This document shows, piece after piece, positions 32,568-42,359 of a DNA stretch of 64,000 bases. Each line of letters opens with the position of its first letter. Position 1 is the first letter of the stretch. Position numbers and translations under genes: made by a program. The stretch is from Lachnospiraceae bacterium (lineage in GTDB: Bacteria; Bacillota; Clostridia; Lachnospirales; Lachnospiraceae). Under the pieces are notes generated by a model. That model saw only the letters and a list, made by a program, of their open reading frames with translations. It did not search any database and was not told the origin of the DNA. The DNA is taken from positions 1-64,000 of the forward strand of contig JAILPS010000020.1 in assembly GCA_024699325.1 (NCBI GenBank), written 5' to 3'.

Positions 32568-33356
32568 CTATTTCGCCTTATTGTAGCAGGCCTCTGTAGC
32601 TGCAAATATTGAGCTTCTGAAGCCGTTCTGCTCAAGCGCCGCAACACCTGCGATTGTGGTTCCGCCTGGTGAGCATACATTGTCCTTGAGTCTTCCAGGG
32701 TGCTCGCCTGTCTCCAAAACCATCTTGGCAGAGCCCAAAACTGTCTGAGCTACGAATTCGTAGGCCTGGTTTCTTGGCATTCCGTATCTAACAACGCTGT
32801 CAGCCATAGCCTCGATAAACATATATACATATGCAGGAGAGCTTCCGCTAGCCGCTGTAACAACAGGGATAAGGTGCTCATCAACCTTCATAAATCTTCC
32901 GAGGGAGCTGAAGATCATCTCGATATCTGCGATCTCCTCCTCAGAGAAATCCTTCTCATCGTAAGCTATTCCTGTCATACCCTCGCCAACTAAAGCGGGC
33001 GTGTTAGGCATGGCGCGAACTATTCTTATATCAGCGCCAAGTCTGAGCTTAAGCTGCTCAATGCTTATGCCTGGGGCGATGGATATCACAACATTGCCCG
33101 GCTTAACGATATCCTGAATGTTCTTTAAAACCTTGGGATAGATAACAGGCTTAACGGCAAGCACGATGTATTTACATTTGCTTGCAAGCTCTGCGTTGCT
33201 GTCCGCAAACATGACGCCTGTCTCGTGAAAAACCTTCTTGGCGTTCTCTGTGTTGGCATCGGCAAACATAAGGTCTGCTGTGTCAACAATCTTACTCAAA
33301 CCCTTCAACATGGCTCCGCCCATGTTGCCCATTCCGATAAATCCTATTTTAGCCAT
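32568..33356 (-). CDS. proC: Pyrroline-5-carboxylate reductase
   Basis: The 262-residue enzyme makes L-proline from pyrroline-5-carboxylate with NAD(P)H. The nucleotide motif IGFIGMGNMGGAMLKGL is at residues 3-19, VLAVKPVIYP is near 65, and VRAMPNTPALVGEGMTG is near 115. The C-terminal signature has SPAYVYMFIEAMAD near 168 and HPGRLKDNVCSPGGTTIAGV near 218. Its ATG shares one base with the stop of the aminotransferase (TAATG), so the two are translationally coupled. No proA or proB is in the window. Confidence 0.96.
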   Translation of the reverse strand: MAKIGFIGMGNMGGAMLKGLSKIVDTADLMFADANTENAKKVFHETGVMFADSNAELASKCKYIVLAVKPVIYPKVLKNIQDIVKPGNVVISIAPGISIEQLKLRLGADIRIVRAMPNTPALVGEGMTGIAYDEKDFSEEEIADIEMIFSSLGRFMKVDEHLIPVVTAASGSSPAYVYMFIEAMADSVVRYGMPRNQAYEFVAQTVLGSAKMVLETGEHPGRLKDNVCSPGGTTIAGVAALEQNGFRSSIFAATEACYNKAK

Positions 33357-34645
33357 TATTTTGTCTCCAGAATCTTGTCAGCGCTGACAATCTTAACGCT
33401 GAGTGCGAAAATCTTAGCTGCCTGTGTCATCTCCTCAAGTGTAGGGAATGAAGGGGCGATACGGATGTTGCTGTCCTGTGGATCGTTGTGATAAGGATAT
33501 GTAGCGCCTGCGCCTGTCATGACAACGCCTGCCTCCTTAGCCTTCTCAACTATAGCCTTCGCGCATCCCTCAAGAGCATAGAAGCTGATGAAGTAACCTC
33601 CCTTAGGCTTGGTCCATGAGCCAACTCCGAGCTCTCCAAGCTCTGCCTCAAGTGTGTCGAGAACTGCCTCAAACTTAGGACGTAAGATATCTGCGTGCTT
33701 CTCCATATGTGCCATCATGCCGTCGATGTCCTTGAAGAACTTGACGTGGCGAAGCTGGTTAACCTTATCGTGGCCGATTGTCTGAACAGTCATCTGCTGC
33801 TTGATATCGGCAATATTTGTCTTGGATGTTCCCATGGCTGCGATACCTGAGCCAGGGAATGAAACCTTAGATGTTGAGCAGAACTTGTAAACCATATCAG
33901 GATGTCCTGCCTTCTTACATTCGTGAAGGATCTCTAAGATCTCTGCCTTGTCATCAAAATATAAGTGGTGGATGCTGTAAGCATTGTCCCAGTAGATTCT
34001 GAAATCCTCTGCTGCAGGGTTAAGATTTGCGAATCTCTTAACCACCTCGTCAGAGTACACGATACCGTCAGGGTTAGAATACTTAGGCACGCACCAGATA
34101 CCCTTGACGAGAGGATCGTTGTTTACGAGCTCCTCAACCTTGTCCATATCAGGGCCGTCCTCGTTCATAGGGATGTTGATCATCTCAATGCCAAAATACT
34201 CTGTGATGGCGAAATGTCTGTCGTAGCCTGGAACCGGGCACAAAAACTTGACAGGTGTGTCATACTTGCACCATGGCTTAGCGCCGCATACGCCGTGTGA
34301 GTATGCGTGGGCAACTGTGTCAAACATGATGTTTAAGCTTGAGTTGCCAAATATGATAATGTTGTCTACAGGAACCTCGGTCATGTCTGCGAGAAGCTGC
34401 TTAGCCTCGATGATGCCGTCGAGCACACCGTAGTTTCTGCAGTCCAGACCCTGAACTCCCTTGAGCACGGTCTCAGATGATAAAACATCCATCATTCCCA
34501 TGCTTAAGTCAAGCTGTGCCGCACTTGGCTTACCTCTTGACATATCGAGCTTAAGGCCCTTAGCCTTAACCTCCTCAAACTGCGACTCAAGTCTGTTCTT
34601 CTCTCTGAGAAGTTCATTTCTGCTCATATCCTGATATGACTTCAT
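33356..34645 (-). CDS. PLP-dependent aminotransferase (aspartate aminotransferase Ic-like)
   Basis: The 429-residue fold-type I enzyme has LDMSRGKPSAAQLDLS near residue 33 and IIIFGNSSLNIMFD near 98, the phosphate- and cofactor-binding turn. It also has GIWCVPKYSNPDGIVYSD near 180, DNAYSIHHL near 224, and FCSTSKVSFPGSGIA near 258, where Lys binds PLP. The C-terminal SNIRIAPSFPT holds the substrate-binding Arg. The long helical N terminus and VPKYSNPDG wording fit the aspartate aminotransferase Ic/MocR-like group. Probable substrates are aspartate or a related amino acid and 2-oxoglutarate. It is the first gene of an operon with proC. Confidence 0.88.
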   Translation of the reverse strand: MKSYQDMSRNELLREKNRLESQFEEVKAKGLKLDMSRGKPSAAQLDLSMGMMDVLSSETVLKGVQGLDCRNYGVLDGIIEAKQLLADMTEVPVDNIIIFGNSSLNIMFDTVAHAYSHGVCGAKPWCKYDTPVKFLCPVPGYDRHFAITEYFGIEMINIPMNEDGPDMDKVEELVNNDPLVKGIWCVPKYSNPDGIVYSDEVVKRFANLNPAAEDFRIYWDNAYSIHHLYFDDKAEILEILHECKKAGHPDMVYKFCSTSKVSFPGSGIAAMGTSKTNIADIKQQMTVQTIGHDKVNQLRHVKFFKDIDGMMAHMEKHADILRPKFEAVLDTLEAELGELGVGSWTKPKGGYFISFYALEGCAKAIVEKAKEAGVVMTGAGATYPYHNDPQDSNIRIAPSFPTLEEMTQAAKIFALSVKIVSADKILETK

Positions 34646-34688
34646 ACGAATCCTCCTACATAATCGTCTAAGTTATGGAATCCGTGTC

Positions 34689-34717
34689 ATTGTAATACAA
34701 TCAACCGTTAAATGCAA
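34689..34717 (-). promoter_or_regulatory. Promoter of the aminotransferase-proC-Nudix operon
   Basis: TTGCAT (34712-34717) and TACAAT (34689-34694) on the minus strand are 17 bp apart, about 40 bp before the start codon. Confidence 0.65.
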
Positions 34718-34785
34718 GTTTTATTTGATTGCCCATTATAGAATTTTCCTAATTCCGCCAAACTATTTTCGTGGTATTTCACAAT

Positions 34786-34818
34786 AAAAAAGGGACTGTA
34801 GATTAATCTACAATCCCT
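34786..34818 (-). terminator. rny terminator
   Basis: On the minus strand AGGGATTGTAGA and TCTACAGTCCCT form a 12-bp stem with one wobble pair and a four-base loop, followed by six T residues. The rny stop codon is 18 bases before it. Confidence 0.93.
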
Positions 34819-34835
34819 AATTCGACTTGATTTAA

Positions 34836-36404
34836 TTACTTAGCATAATCAACAGCTCTTGACTCGCGGATAACATTAACCTTAATGTTTCCGGGATATT
34901 CAAGCTCTGACTCTATCTGCTTAGAAATGTTATGGGCCATAAGCACCATATCTGCATCAGATACCTGCTCAGGTACAACCATAACTCTGACCTCTCGACC
35001 TGCCTGAATGGCAAAAGATTTGTCAACTCCCTTATAGGAATTACAAATATCCTCTAACTGCTTAAGACGCTTTGTGTAAGTCTCGATAGTCTCTCTTCTT
35101 GCTCCAGGTCTTGCAGCGGAAATAGTGTCCGCAGCCTGAACCAGACAAGCGATGAGGCTAGTAGGCTCACAATCACCGTGATGAGACGCAACGGCGTTAA
35201 CAACAATAGCTGACTCCTTATACTTCTTACAGAGTTCAACTCCTAACTCGACATGAGATCCTTCCATCTCATGATCCACAGCCTTACCAATATCGTGCAG
35301 GAGACCTGCGCGCTTGGCAAGACGCACATCGAGGCCCAGCTCAGCTGCGAGCATGCCGCAGATATGAGCAACCTCAACAGAATGCTTAAGTACATTCTGA
35401 CCATAACTTGTTCTATATCTCATCTTACCGAGCAATCTTACAAGTTCAGGATGTATTCCGTGCAGACCGACCTCAAGGACAGCGTTCTCGCCCTCTTCCT
35501 TGATGATCTGCTCAACTTCCTTCTGAGCCTTCTCGACCATCTCTTCGATTCTCGCAGGATGAATTCTTCCATCCACGATGAGCTTCTCCAGAGCAATTCT
35601 GGCAACCTCACGTCTAATTGGATCAAATCCTGACAATACAACCGCCTCCGGCGTATCATCAATGATAAGCTCCACACCCGTCATTGTCTCAAGTGTACGG
35701 ATGTTTCTACCCTCGCGTCCGATAATTCTTCCCTTCATCTCATCATTAGGAAGTGGCACAACGGAAATAGTAGTCTCTGCTACGTGGTCTGCAGCACATC
35801 TCTGGATGGCTGAGACAACATATTCCTTGGCCTTGCGGTCCGCTTCTTCTTTAGCTCTTGCGTCTTCTTCTTTAATAAATTTAGCAGCGTCAAGTTTAAC
35901 TTCGTCTTCAATAGACTTCAATAACAGTTCTTTTGCTTCATCAGAGGTAAGTCCTGAGATTCTCTCAAGCTCCTTCTTGGTCTGCTCTACGTAGGCTTCG
36001 GCTTCCTTCTTCTTGCGATCGAGTTCGCCCTCACGCTGTGCCAGACTTGCTTCCTTCTTCTCGAGATTTTCTGTTTTTCTGTCGAGAGACTCTTCCTTAT
36101 TCGCAACTCGCTTCTCGGAACGTGTAAGCTCATTGCGACGCTCCTTGATCTCCTTGTCGACTTCGGCTTGTTTCTTCATGGACTCTTCCTTCGCCTCAAG
36201 GAGAGCTTCACGCTTCATAGTCTCTGCTGACTTCTCAGCTTCTTCGAGAATCTCTTTGCTTCTCGCCTCTGCACTTCCGATCTTGGCCTCTTCGACCTTA
36301 CGACGGTTATTGTTAACTGCAGTAGCGATAACAAATCCAAGTATAGCACCAACGACTGCGCAGGCAACACCAATGACAACAACCAATCCTATATCTATTG
36401 GCAT
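34836..36404 (-). CDS. rny: Ribonuclease Y
   Basis: The 522-residue endonuclease starts RNA decay at the membrane. It has an N-terminal helix (about 5-30), a long charged coiled coil (about 35-205), and a KH RNA-binding domain with [17 protein letters not shown] near 215. The HD domain has [12 protein letters not shown] with the metal-binding His-Asp near 370, and a C-terminal [13 protein letters not shown] segment. Length and order match B. subtilis RNase Y. GAGGAGG lies before the ATG, and a good promoter and terminator make it a single-gene unit. Confidence 0.97.
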   Translation of the reverse strand: MPIDIGLVVVIGVACAVVGAILGFVIATAVNNNRRKVEEAKIGSAEARSKEILEEAEKSAETMKREALLEAKEESMKKQAEVDKEIKERRNELTRSEKRVANKEESLDRKTENLEKKEASLAQREGELDRKKKEAEAYVEQTKKELERISGLTSDEAKELLLKSIEDEVKLDAAKFIKEEDARAKEEADRKAKEYVVSAIQRCAADHVAETTISVVPLPNDEMKGRIIGREGRNIRTLETMTGVELIIDDTPEAVVLSGFDPIRREVARIALEKLIVDGRIHPARIEEMVEKAQKEVEQIIKEEGENAVLEVGLHGIHPELVRLLGKMRYRTSYGQNVLKHSVEVAHICGMLAAELGLDVRLAKRAGLLHDIGKAVDHEMEGSHVELGVELCKKYKESAIVVNAVASHHGDCEPTSLIACLVQAADTISAARPGARRETIETYTKRLKQLEDICNSYKGVDKSFAIQAGREVRVMVVPEQVSDADMVLMAHNISKQIESELEYPGNIKVNVIRESRAVDYAK

Positions 36405-36455
36405 TGGAGTACCTCCTCATTATTAAATTGTCATTGTACAAACTACAACGGTTCT

Positions 36456-36484
36456 ATTTTATAGGTAATTATGCACATTGTCAA
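36456..36484 (-). promoter_or_regulatory. rny promoter
   Basis: A consensus TTGACA (36479-36484) and TAAAAT (36456-36461) on the minus strand are 17 bp apart, about 45 bp before the ATG. Confidence 0.75.
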
Positions 36485-36525
36485 GAACTTAATGTCTGTT
36501 TTTTTGCACTTTGTACAAATTCGCG

Positions 36526-36555
36526 AAAAAAGACACCCCGCTTTCGCGGGATGTC
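36526..36555 (-). terminator. Terminator of the MoxR/histidine kinase operon
   Basis: On the minus strand GACATCCCGC and GCGGGGTGTC form a 10-bp stem with one wobble pair and a GAAA tetraloop, followed by TTTTTT. It begins two bases after the stop codon of the kinase gene. Confidence 0.95.
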
Positions 36556-36557
36556 CC

Positions 36558-39500
36558 TTAGTCGTGCAATTCAAATTCTGTGTCTTCGTCGATCATCTGC
36601 ACCATAACAGCAGCTATTTCCGGGTCAAACTGCAGTCCCGACTTGGTCACGAATTCCTTCCTGACCTCTTCCTGGCTCAGCTTATCCCTGTAGCTTCTGT
36701 GGGATGTCATGGCATCGTACGCGTCAGCCACGGCGATAATTCTGGCTCTCTGTGGAATCTGCGTTCCCGCAAGTCCGTCTGGATAGCCCTTGCCGTCATA
36801 TCTCTCATGGTGCCATCTTGCCCCCTCAGCGATGAATGGCATCTCTGTGACATTCTTTAGAATATCCGCGCCGATAATCGTGTGGTTTTTGATGGTCTTA
36901 TACTCCTCATCCGTGAGAATTGTCGCCTTGTTGATTATCTCATCAGGGATTCCAATCTTGCCGATGTCGTGGAGAAGTCCCATGTAGTAGATTTCGTTCT
37001 GCTCCTGCTCGTTCATGCCCATGCGTCTGGCAATCTCTCTGGAGTACTCTGCAACTCTGTTTGAGTGGCCCTTGGTGTAGTGATCCTTCGCATCGATGGT
37101 GGCCGCAAGAGTGAGCATCATCTCAACTGAGAATGACTCCATGCGCTGTCTTCTGTCCTCTGCGCCCTGCGTCAGTCTGTCGACCTCGTCGCTTAAGTCA
37201 TCACGAAGCTTCTGTAACTCCACAATCCTGCCAATTCTTGAGATTGCGATATCCGCAACGAATGGCTTCTTGATAAAATCAGCAGCTCCCGCCTTAAATC
37301 CTTGAACCTCAGCCTTCTCATCGTCATCCCCTGTGAGGAATACAACGGGCACGTCGCTTAGGTCTTCGTCGGCTTTCAGTTTTTCCATCATTTCAAAACC
37401 GCTCACATTGGGCATGTGAAGATCCAGAAGTATCAGGTCAGGCCTCTTGTCAGCCATAACTGCAAATGCTTCCTCGGCGCTCGCGCATGTGGACGTGACA
37501 AACTTCTCTGAAAGCATTTTCGCCGCGATTTTAAGTGTCATAGGGTCGTCATCGATTATGACGATATAAGGCTTATCACTGTTATATGTGGACTTGCCGC
37601 CTGTTCTTCCGGCAGATGCAACCGCATTGATGGCCTCGCGCTTCTTCTCGGGAATGTGCTTCTTGATCACCTCTATCAGGCGCTCGCGCTTGACAGGCTT
37701 ACTTAAGTAGTCGTCGAAGCCCTCGCTGTAGTACATATCCCTGTCGCTTCCGAGGGCGTTGGCTGTGAACACCACAACCTTCGCATCCGGACACAGGTCT
37801 AACTTCTTCATCTCGTGAAGTGCCTCTATGCCGTTCATGACAGGCATCATGTGATCCATAAATATGATGTCGTAGTCCTTCTTCTTCATCATTCTTATGG
37901 CGTCGCGTCCATTCAGGGCAAAATCGACTCTGACTCCGGTCTCCTTAAGCATTTTCTTAAAAAGCTCCAGGTTCATGATGTTGTCATCAACCGCCAATAT
38001 TCTAAGTCCCGGCGCATAGAATTCGCCTCTTCCCTGCTCGGTGGCAACCGCAGGCACATACCTTGTAAAATCCACCTCTCCCAGGATCTGTCTGTCTATG
38101 ATGTCCTGGCCGATTATAACTGTAAATGTGCTGCCCTTGCCGAAAACGCTCTCGACCTCAAGCTTGCCACTCATCTTCTTGAGAAGTCTCGTCACAACGG
38201 AAAGCCCAAGTCCCAGCCCCGAAATATTCTGGGTATTTCTCTCGTCAAACCTCTCGAAGCTCTCGCTGATCTTTGCAACATTTTCAGGAAGCATTCCAAT
38301 GCCGGTGTCCTTGACGGACATGACTAAGTCACCGTGATACTCTGTGGTTCTATTCCAGCCAATCTCCACCTCGACACTTCCGTCGTTGGTGTATTTGACT
38401 GCGTTATAAATGATGTTACTCATGATCTGGTTCATTCTCTGCATGTCACCGTTAAGCGCCACAGGAATCTCAGCATCACAGGTAATCTTAAAATCTAAGT
38501 TCTTGCTCTGTGTTCTGTATCTTGCATATTCAGCAATCTTCTCCACAAAATCCCTGACAAAATACTTCTCATAGCGGATATTTACCGTATCATTTTCAAG
38601 CTCTGTGTAGTAGAGAATATCGTTGAACAAAACCATGAGGTTCTTGCCGGCTTCGTCGATGCTTCCGGCATACTGCGTGATATTGTTCTCTGAGCTCTCC
38701 TTGAGGATCATATCGCTGTAGCCAAGGATTGTGTTGATGGGAGTTCTGACCTCGTGGGAAACCTGACTCAAAAACTTGGTCTTGGTGTCCTCCATCTTCT
38801 CCTTCTGAAGCTCTTCCTCGTTCTTGTCGATGACCACGTAATCCTTAATACAATAGACTACCATCATGATAGCGTGAAGCAGGAGCGCTCCTCTTATGCA
38901 GACTAAAAAGCCGTTGCCCTGGCCTGTGATTTTGCCTGCAACACCCACGCCCACCGCGAACACAAGAACTAATATTACAACACCCTCAATAATAGCGCCC
39001 CTGTTGTTTTTAACCTTCTTCATTCTGAGATAACTGTCCACAAAAATAACGCAGCAGTTTCCAAGAATTATCAGATATGTGACAGGAGCCATCTGTCTGA
39101 AGTCCAGAACTCCCGTAATCTGCAGAATAATCTGTAACACAAGATTTATAAACTCTATCTGCTGACACATGGCGTATGCCTTCTTGATGTTTTCGTCATC
39201 CGTGTTTTTAAGGCATTCGCAGGCGAACATCGGCGCCACAAACATGCATATGTAGAAAAAGAAGTATGTAAATGTCTGATTAGCTGTGAACACAATAGTT
39301 ATGTTTGTTTCAAGCATCAGCCAGAGATTCACTAACATCGCAAACACAGAGTAAAACAGAATGAAGCTGGTCTTCTTCTTGAGCTTGACCGTGGACATAT
39401 AAACCGCAATCAGGGCGAATATACATGCAGCAGTCAAAAGTCCCAGACATACATCCACAGCCTTACTTCTCACAAAGTGAAGAATACACTGGTCCTTCTC

Positions 39501-39992
39501 TCCTATGATGATACTGCCAAACTTAGCTGTCGTATCACTATAGGGGCTCATAACTTCAATCCTAAGCTTCGCATTTCTGCCAACCATTTTAGGAATGTTT
39601 GCAAAAACCTGAATGCTTCCGGGCGACTGGCCAAACAGTCTGAAGTCGCTGTAGCCGAAGGAATATATCTTCTCTTCGCCCACATAAATGTTGACAAAAG
39701 CGTTATTCACATAAAAAGAGATGGTATTTCCCGCATCGTTCTCGTCAAGATTCTTGACCAGGCTGTATGTAGTGTAGGCCTCTCCCTTCTCAGAATATGG
39801 CAACTCGACAGACTTCTCCTCGCCGTCAGGCGTGATAAGAGTAAAGCCCTGGTTGTAATCCCTGACCTCTCCCCTGTATAACGTCATGTCCTTCACCTTA
39901 AATGTGGCCGCCACAATCAACATCAGCAGTGTGCACAGGATAAGTCCACCCCAGCTGATTAGAATTGATGCCTCTCGAATGTATCTCTTCAT
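36558..39992 (-). CDS. Hybrid histidine kinase with two receiver domains and HD-GYP phosphodiesterase
   Basis: This 1144-residue fusion has a first membrane helix (about 9-30) and an outer region of about 150 residues. Seven to eight helices (about 180-390) give it a 7TMR-DISM-like sensor. The HisKA box FLSQVSHEVRTP (His near 420) is followed by an ATPase with NAVKYT, DTGIGM and GLGLGLS. REC1 (about 690-805) keeps AVDDN, FMDHMMP and SKPV. REC2 (about 825-945) keeps IIDDDP, LLDLHMP and KKPF. The HD-GYP domain (about 970-1130) has HDIGKIGIPD and HHERYDGKGYPDGL, the signature of cyclic-di-GMP phosphodiesterases. All catalytic residues look intact. Start 39992 is favoured because it lies just after the upstream stop; a longer frame begins at 40034. 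Confidence 0.92.
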   Translation of the reverse strand: MKRYIREASILISWGGLILCTLLMLIVAATFKVKDMTLYRGEVRDYNQGFTLITPDGEEKSVELPYSEKGEAYTTYSLVKNLDENDAGNTISFYVNNAFVNIYVGEEKIYSFGYSDFRLFGQSPGSIQVFANIPKMVGRNAKLRIEVMSPYSDTTAKFGSIIIGEKDQCILHFVRSKAVDVCLGLLTAACIFALIAVYMSTVKLKKKTSFILFYSVFAMLVNLWLMLETNITIVFTANQTFTYFFFYICMFVAPMFACECLKNTDDENIKKAYAMCQQIEFINLVLQIILQITGVLDFRQMAPVTYLIILGNCCVIFVDSYLRMKKVKNNRGAIIEGVVILVLVFAVGVGVAGKITGQGNGFLVCIRGALLLHAIMMVVYCIKDYVVIDKNEEELQKEKMEDTKTKFLSQVSHEVRTPINTILGYSDMILKESSENNITQYAGSIDEAGKNLMVLFNDILYYTELENDTVNIRYEKYFVRDFVEKIAEYARYRTQSKNLDFKITCDAEIPVALNGDMQRMNQIMSNIIYNAVKYTNDGSVEVEIGWNRTTEYHGDLVMSVKDTGIGMLPENVAKISESFERFDERNTQNISGLGLGLSVVTRLLKKMSGKLEVESVFGKGSTFTVIIGQDIIDRQILGEVDFTRYVPAVATEQGRGEFYAPGLRILAVDDNIMNLELFKKMLKETGVRVDFALNGRDAIRMMKKKDYDIIFMDHMMPVMNGIEALHEMKKLDLCPDAKVVVFTANALGSDRDMYYSEGFDDYLSKPVKRERLIEVIKKHIPEKKREAINAVASAGRTGGKSTYNSDKPYIVIIDDDPMTLKIAAKMLSEKFVTSTCASAEEAFAVMADKRPDLILLDLHMPNVSGFEMMEKLKADEDLSDVPVVFLTGDDDEKAEVQGFKAGAADFIKKPFVADIAISRIGRIVELQKLRDDLSDEVDRLTQGAEDRRQRMESFSVEMMLTLAATIDAKDHYTKGHSNRVAEYSREIARRMGMNEQEQNEIYYMGLLHDIGKIGIPDEIINKATILTDEEYKTIKNHTIIGADILKNVTEMPFIAEGARWHHERYDGKGYPDGLAGTQIPQRARIIAVADAYDAMTSHRSYRDKLSQEEVRKEFVTKSGLQFDPEIAAVMVQMIDEDTEFELHD

Positions 39993-40002
39993 GTTATCCG
40001 CC

Positions 40003-41253
40003 TTACCTGCCGGCTTTTTTAAGAAGTGACGCATCGTCCTGCGTGCATTCCTGCCGGCTATATCTCGCTTTTTCGTATAAACTGTGTAACACCTGCCAGT
40101 ATCCCTCGTTCTCAGGCTTATTATCGCCGTAGAGATATACCGACTCCTCCTCTATCTGGCTTGGCGTCAAATGCGGGCCCACGCCGTCATAGAGTTTGTT
40201 TTCCCTGCGTTTCTTAAATATATCCTTCCTGTACCTAAGTCTGATCTGCTCATTCACAGTTTTGGGCTTAAAGCTAAACTTCTCCCTCTTAGGTCTCTCA
40301 AGCATGACCACCTCGTCCATCGCGTAGTCATCTGCCTCAGTGCACTCCTGTTTTTCTGCCCTGGCTCTAAGTATCCTGTTCACAAGTCTCACAACAAACA
40401 CAATCAGTCCGATGGTGATTACCGTGATTGCTATGGCAGACATAATGTATAGAGCGGTATCGCTAAACGGACCGCGCTCAGGCTTTACATAGTCCTGATT
40501 AATCAGAGAATTATCCATGGGGTCATCCGCGGACACGGGCTCTGCCATCTCTCCAACCGGAGCGCTCTCAAAATGTATTCTGGAGAACAGCCATTTGAGA
40601 AAGCTCTTAAGAAGGTTTACCACATAGTAAATCGGCCCGTCATTCAGGAAAAATCCTGAGAGCAGGAAGAGAATTCCCACCACCCCAAACAGACTTCCAA
40701 GCATCAGGGCGTTGCTCCTCTTAATCTGCTCATAGGGAAGACTCTTGACGTTCTTCCTGACATTTAGGAAGGCCACAAGGCCAAGATTATTGAGGTCTAA
40801 AATAACCAGAATTATATAAGCCATGGACATATATATGACAAATGTCTTATATGGATTATTGTCCATAAACAGGGCTAAAAGATATGTGACAAGATAGTAG
40901 ACCAGCACCTGCCACACAGGATACAAAAGAGCCACATTGCCCCTTAGCCTGTGCATGACCTGCATAAAAACCTGTATGAGCATCAGCAGTATGAACGGCA
41001 CTCCAAGCTCATATCCTATGGCAAAATATCCCACAACAGGTATCAAAACCGCCTGCATTATGAGATACTTCCACAGCCTTCCAATCCCCTCAAACAGCAG
41101 CTGGCTTATGGCAAAATACAATCCAAAAACCATCACTGCCGCCATGGGCGCATAGTTATCTCTGTCAAGGCTTGTCAGGCAGAAGTAAGCTGTTGTCACA
41201 AACAGCAGGTAGTTATGGAGGGCTCCAAGAAGAATGGAATGTCTCTTAATCAT
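40003..41253 (-). CDS. Multispanning membrane protein of the MoxR-DUF58 operon
   Basis: The 416-residue protein has about six hydrophobic helices in the first 220 residues, an outer loop of about 50 residues, one more helix near 265-290, and a charged cytoplasmic tail with RYRKDIFKKRRENKLYDGVGPHLTPSQIEEES near 335-365. This layout, a cytoplasmic C-terminal domain after the last helix, is common for DUF4129-type proteins in MoxR-DUF58-transglutaminase operons, but a family match cannot be confirmed by eye. Its start overlaps the DUF58 gene by eight bases, and the kinase gene starts 10 bases after it. Confidence 0.7.
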   Translation of the reverse strand: MIKRHSILLGALHNYLLFVTTAYFCLTSLDRDNYAPMAAVMVFGLYFAISQLLFEGIGRLWKYLIMQAVLIPVVGYFAIGYELGVPFILLMLIQVFMQVMHRLRGNVALLYPVWQVLVYYLVTYLLALFMDNNPYKTFVIYMSMAYIILVILDLNNLGLVAFLNVRKNVKSLPYEQIKRSNALMLGSLFGVVGILFLLSGFFLNDGPIYYVVNLLKSFLKWLFSRIHFESAPVGEMAEPVSADDPMDNSLINQDYVKPERGPFSDTALYIMSAIAITVITIGLIVFVVRLVNRILRARAEKQECTEADDYAMDEVVMLERPKREKFSFKPKTVNEQIRLRYRKDIFKKRRENKLYDGVGPHLTPSQIEEESVYLYGDNKPENEGYWQVLHSLYEKARYSRQECTQDDASLLKKAGR

Positions 41254-42358
41254 TTCTGTTCACCCTCCTCTCAAAGCTAAGTATCCTGCCTGAGTAGCCA
41301 GGCAGCTTATCGCCGTCGTGGACGGGCCTGTACAGACACAGTCCATCCTGCTTAAGGGCAAGCGCCTCGTTGGCCGCAACCATCTGGGCGCTCTCGTCGT
41401 AGGACACAACGGCGTAGAGGTATTTATCGTTAAATGATGGCAGGAGGTACTCCTGCATCCATCTGTCGTAATCCATACTGTTGACGCTTAGATCAATGGT
41501 GGCTAACTTCCTGTCTATCTCCTCCATATTGTTTCCCGGAACCTTATAAAACTGCGTCCCAAGTGTGTCATATGTGGTGAGGACGTTAACTCCCACGCCG
41601 TTTTCCATAAGGTTTTCAGCTATGGTGACAGCTATTCTAAGGCTCTCCTCCAGGAGGTTTTCCACATGCCAGCTGATGGTCTTCTGAAGGTTGACAATCA
41701 GAACCACGGGCTGACCTGCGCAGTAGTCGTAGACATTGACCATTAAGTCGCCTGTCTTAGCTGAGGCGCTCCAGTTGATCCTCTTCATGGGGTCATAGGG
41801 CTGATACTGTCTGATGCCCGCGAAGGAAAACGGATCCTCATACATTCTGTTTCTCGACAACAGCGTCCATATGACCTGCCTGTTGAAGTCCAGCACCGCC
41901 CCCGAGCCTATTCTCGAGGGATAGACATAGATGTAGGTGGACGCCTCATGTCTGTCATAGCAGAAGAAGTCAAAAAACAGAAAACTTCCCACAAGATCCA
42001 AGTGGTCAATCGTATAGTAACCCCTCTTGAGGGCGGTGAATCTGAGCGTTCGTCTGATCTGCTGATACGGCATAACCGCAAACAGATCGTTTTTGTAGGT
42101 TAAGTCTGAGACATTTACATTCTCGTTCTGATGAAAATCCAGCTTCCTGCTGGTCTGAAACTTCACGTGGAGTATGGGAAGCGGGAAATTCTTCTCGTTC
42201 TTCACAACCTCTATGAGCGTTCCCTCCTGCCCCTCGTTCACGCTGTCCTCCACAAAACTAATCTGTGTGGACAGGCCTCTGTTCCAGATGCGCTTGTAGT
42301 AGCGCGACAATATGTAAATGACCAGCCAGAAGCCCACCAACAGGAACAAAACGGGCAT
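41246..42358 (-). CDS. DUF58 family protein
   Basis: The 370-residue protein starts with one or two short membrane helices (about 1-17) and a beta-rich region (about 30-150). The DUF58 hallmark is RQYQPYDPMKRINWSASAKTGDLMVNVYD near residue 185-213, where the Arg-x-Tyr-x2-Asp and Ile-x-Trp-x2-Ser/Thr-Ala pattern is clear. The second half has a von Willebrand A-like order (PVVLIVNLQKT). Together with MoxR AAA ATPases these proteins act as chaperone-like modules for envelope or metal-enzyme assembly. The gene is one base from moxR and overlaps the next gene. Confidence 0.9.
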   Translation of the reverse strand: MPVLFLLVGFWLVIYILSRYYKRIWNRGLSTQISFVEDSVNEGQEGTLIEVVKNEKNFPLPILHVKFQTSRKLDFHQNENVNVSDLTYKNDLFAVMPYQQIRRTLRFTALKRGYYTIDHLDLVGSFLFFDFFCYDRHEASTYIYVYPSRIGSGAVLDFNRQVIWTLLSRNRMYEDPFSFAGIRQYQPYDPMKRINWSASAKTGDLMVNVYDYCAGQPVVLIVNLQKTISWHVENLLEESLRIAVTIAENLMENGVGVNVLTTYDTLGTQFYKVPGNNMEEIDRKLATIDLSVNSMDYDRWMQEYLLPSFNDKYLYAVVSYDESAQMVAANEALALKQDGLCLYRPVHDGDKLPGYSGRILSFERRVNRND

Positions 42359-42359
42359 A

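Noticed and set aside
34646-34835. A riboswitch or leader RNA in the gap before the aminotransferase operon
   Set aside because: The gap holds only a promoter, a ribosome site and the rny terminator. No conserved riboswitch core was seen.
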